A stretch of 6,504 nt of DNA from an uncultured Mycoplasmatota bacterium. GTDB lineage: Bacteria > Bacillota_I > Bacilli_A > RF39 > UBA660. The position numbers were made by a program, and so were the translations under genes. The stretch covers positions 1 through 6,504 of the forward strand of contig CAMUBM010000045.1 of the NCBI GenBank assembly GCA_947087145.1, written 5' to 3'. The notes under the pieces are model-generated. The model was not told where the DNA came from, made no database searches, and was given only the letters and a program-made list of their open reading frames with translations. The first letter of the stretch is position 1; every line of letters begins with the position of its first letter. Of the stretch, positions 4,892 through 6,504 are shown one piece after another.

Positions 4892-6475
4892 ATGAAAAAA
4901 ACAAAGTGCTGGAAAAAAAGAGTACTACTGATTGCGTTAGCAGGTACAATGACAATGACTTTTTCTGGTTGTAAAGCAAAAGAAGAAATTGCGATAGAAC
5001 AAGATGCAGAGGAAAATAAAGAATATTATGTTCCTAATTTGATTTTAATTGACTACAACACCATGGAGAAAAAATGTGCCAAAGTGATGGAATTCGTATC
5101 GAAAGAGAATAATACGATGTATTTAAAGTCCATTACAAATAAAGATATTGGTGCAGTGATTCAAAATTTTGGTAGTGAAGAAGAAAAGTGCATAGTAACA
5201 AAATTAGATACCGAGGGAAATCCTATATGGGATAAAGATTTTTATTTGGGTATAGTAAATCATTCTTCATATATTCCATCTGCAAAACAGGGAGAAATCA
5301 ATGAAGACAATAAAATTTCTTATAAAGTTATCCTAGAATTAGAAGAAGAGTTAGCAACAGAACAAGAAAAAACAAGAATAGACCAAGAAAACAAATATGC
5401 GGAAGATTTATTAAAATATCGATTGGTTGTAGATGCCAATAAAGATATCATTTTAACCGAAGAAATAAGAGAAATAAATTATTCTATAGAAGGAAAATAT
5501 TATCAAATACTAGGCTATTTAGAAAAAGAACAAGCAAATGAAAAAACGTATCGAAGCATTACGACTCCAGAAAATAGTATAATTGTAAAACTAGATGAAG
5601 AGGGAAAAATAATAAGTTATACTTTACAAACGAACGGAAATAGCAATGGTAACAAAAAAATAGAATTACAAAACATTTTAGGAGACTTTCCAGCAGTAGT
5701 TGGTAGATTTATTTCTTATGAACAAGCCTTAAAATTTGAAGCAGAGAATTTTATTGATTACAATTATAATAATTTTAAGAAAAACCATGAAGAAGTGGCT
5801 GCTTTGGTCTACAAAGTAGAAGACGATTACCAAATGCGTTTTATGGAATATGTAGGAGAACTGGATGGAAAAGTATTATTTCAAAAGAAGTATTATAAAG
5901 ATGATTTACTATGGCTTTTAGGAGCAAAGAATAATAAAAACGAAATAGTAGATTACCAAGTGATCGGTGGAATAGATGCTAATAAAGAATTTGTAAGCAT
6001 AGATACTTTACCACAAGACATAAAGTTCTCTGATGAAGAAATAGAAAAGTTAGAAAAAGAATATGAAAATAAAAAAGAAATCAATGACAATTTTGATTTA
6101 ATCGAAAACCTAGATGGAGAATGGAACGTCTATAAAAATTTAGCTTCTGTAACATATAATGTACAAGGCTTCGATAAAAATTATGTTATGATGGTTGGTT
6201 TAATAAAAACAGAAGGAAATAGAAATTTATATCGTTGTTTAACCATTCCAGAGTTTTATTTAGAAGAAACTTATAATAAAGAAACTTATACAACGACTTA
6301 CAAATTTATTCCGAAAGAAGGAATAAAAGAAAACTTCACAAGAACAACAGAAATTACAAGTGTTGCGTTCTCATTCGCAGGTAAGACAATATATACTTAT
6401 GAAGAAATACAAGAAATGGAAGAAGCCAAAGAACGATTGGCAAATGAAAATTTAGAAAGTGACTTAGGAAGATAA
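4892..6475 (+). CDS. Uncharacterised lipoprotein
   Basis: A 527-aa protein with a classical lipoprotein signal. A basic start (KKTKCWKKR) is followed by a hydrophobic core at residues 11-24 and a lipobox FSGC ending at Cys27. It should be exported, lipidated on Cys27, cleaved by signal peptidase II and anchored on the outer face of the membrane, leaving about 500 acidic residues. I do not recognise the domain. Two segments share the pattern K-L-D-x-E-G-x: KLDTEGNPIW (104-113) and VKLDEEGKI (232-240). This resembles the strand-turn-strand repeats of some bacterial beta-propeller-like extracellular proteins, so a beta-rich domain is plausible but unproven. Gln/Glu/Lys-rich helical stretches occur near residues 145-175 and at the C-terminus. 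It has its own promoter and terminator, so it is a single-gene unit. No ligand or pathway can be assigned. Confidence 0.88.
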   Translation: MKKTKCWKKRVLLIALAGTMTMTFSGCKAKEEIAIEQDAEENKEYYVPNLILIDYNTMEKKCAKVMEFVSKENNTMYLKSITNKDIGAVIQNFGSEEEKCIVTKLDTEGNPIWDKDFYLGIVNHSSYIPSAKQGEINEDNKISYKVILELEEELATEQEKTRIDQENKYAEDLLKYRLVVDANKDIILTEEIREINYSIEGKYYQILGYLEKEQANEKTYRSITTPENSIIVKLDEEGKIISYTLQTNGNSNGNKKIELQNILGDFPAVVGRFISYEQALKFEAENFIDYNYNNFKKNHEEVAALVYKVEDDYQMRFMEYVGELDGKVLFQKKYYKDDLLWLLGAKNNKNEIVDYQVIGGIDANKEFVSIDTLPQDIKFSDEEIEKLEKEYENKKEINDNFDLIENLDGEWNVYKNLASVTYNVQGFDKNYVMMVGLIKTEGNRNLYRCLTIPEFYLEETYNKETYTTTYKFIPKEGIKENFTRTTEITSVAFSFAGKTIYTYEEIQEMEEAKERLANENLESDLGR

Positions 6476-6496
6476 TGCAAACATCTTCTTTTTTTT
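6468..6496 (+). terminator. Intrinsic terminator overlapping the lipoprotein stop codon
   Basis: GAAGAT (6468-6473) pairs perfectly with ATCTTC (6483-6488) across a nine-base loop. It extends outwards by a G-U and an A-U pair, and eight T residues follow (6489-6496). The 5' arm includes the first base of the TAA stop (6473-6475). The architecture matches the terminator at 1761-1793. Confidence 0.7.
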
Positions 6497-6497
6497 G

Positions 6498-6503
6498 TAT
6501 AAT
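6498..6503 (+). promoter_or_regulatory. -10 box of the next, unseen gene
   Basis: TATAAT begins two bases after the last T of the terminator, repeating the terminator-then-promoter arrangement seen before priA. The gene it would serve lies beyond the window, so this rests on the perfect hexamer and the parallel with 1796-1801. Confidence 0.45.
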
Positions 6504-6504
6504 A

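Overview
The window is AT-rich, tightly packed DNA with the standard bacterial code. TGA is used as a stop at 4826-4828, Trp is TGG, and AGG falls on conserved arginines of PriA. Together with strong GAGGGGG-type ribosome binding sites and sigma-A style TATAAT boxes, this points to a low-GC Gram-positive lineage: Firmicutes/Bacilli, or a standard-code relative of the Mollicutes such as uncultured gut groups. The lineage is inferred from composition and signals only.

Layout: (1) 1-314, minus strand, the N-terminal 104 codons of a single-pass membrane protein cut by the window edge. (2) 315-434, a divergent control region with a perfect 7-bp dyad and a promoter facing each way. (3) 435-923, a UDG-superfamily DNA-deoxyinosine (hypoxanthine) glycosylase. 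(4) 957-1622, an unrecognised 221-aa protein that ends at a TAG. The same frame then stays open for 50 more codons to a second TAG at 1773, which lies inside a terminator hairpin. (5) 1819-4002, full-length PriA, the replication-restart helicase, with all helicase motifs and eight zinc-binding cysteines. (6) 4019-4828, an unrecognised 269-aa protein 16 bp behind priA and probably co-transcribed with it. (7) 4892-6475, a 527-aa lipoprotein with its own promoter. (8) 6468-6504, a terminator followed immediately by the -10 box of the next gene.

Two genes concern DNA maintenance: base-excision repair of deaminated adenine, and restart of collapsed forks. They are separated by unrelated genes with their own promoters, so a common pathway is not shown. 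Almost every plus-strand gene has its own -10 box a few bases from its start, and both terminators overlap the end of the preceding reading frame and run straight into the next promoter.

The most notable observation is the amber codon at 1620-1622. It looks like an interruption of a 272-codon gene (nonsense mutation, sequence error or readthrough) and not its natural end. I see no insertion sequence, CRISPR array, RNA gene or clear novel multi-gene system.
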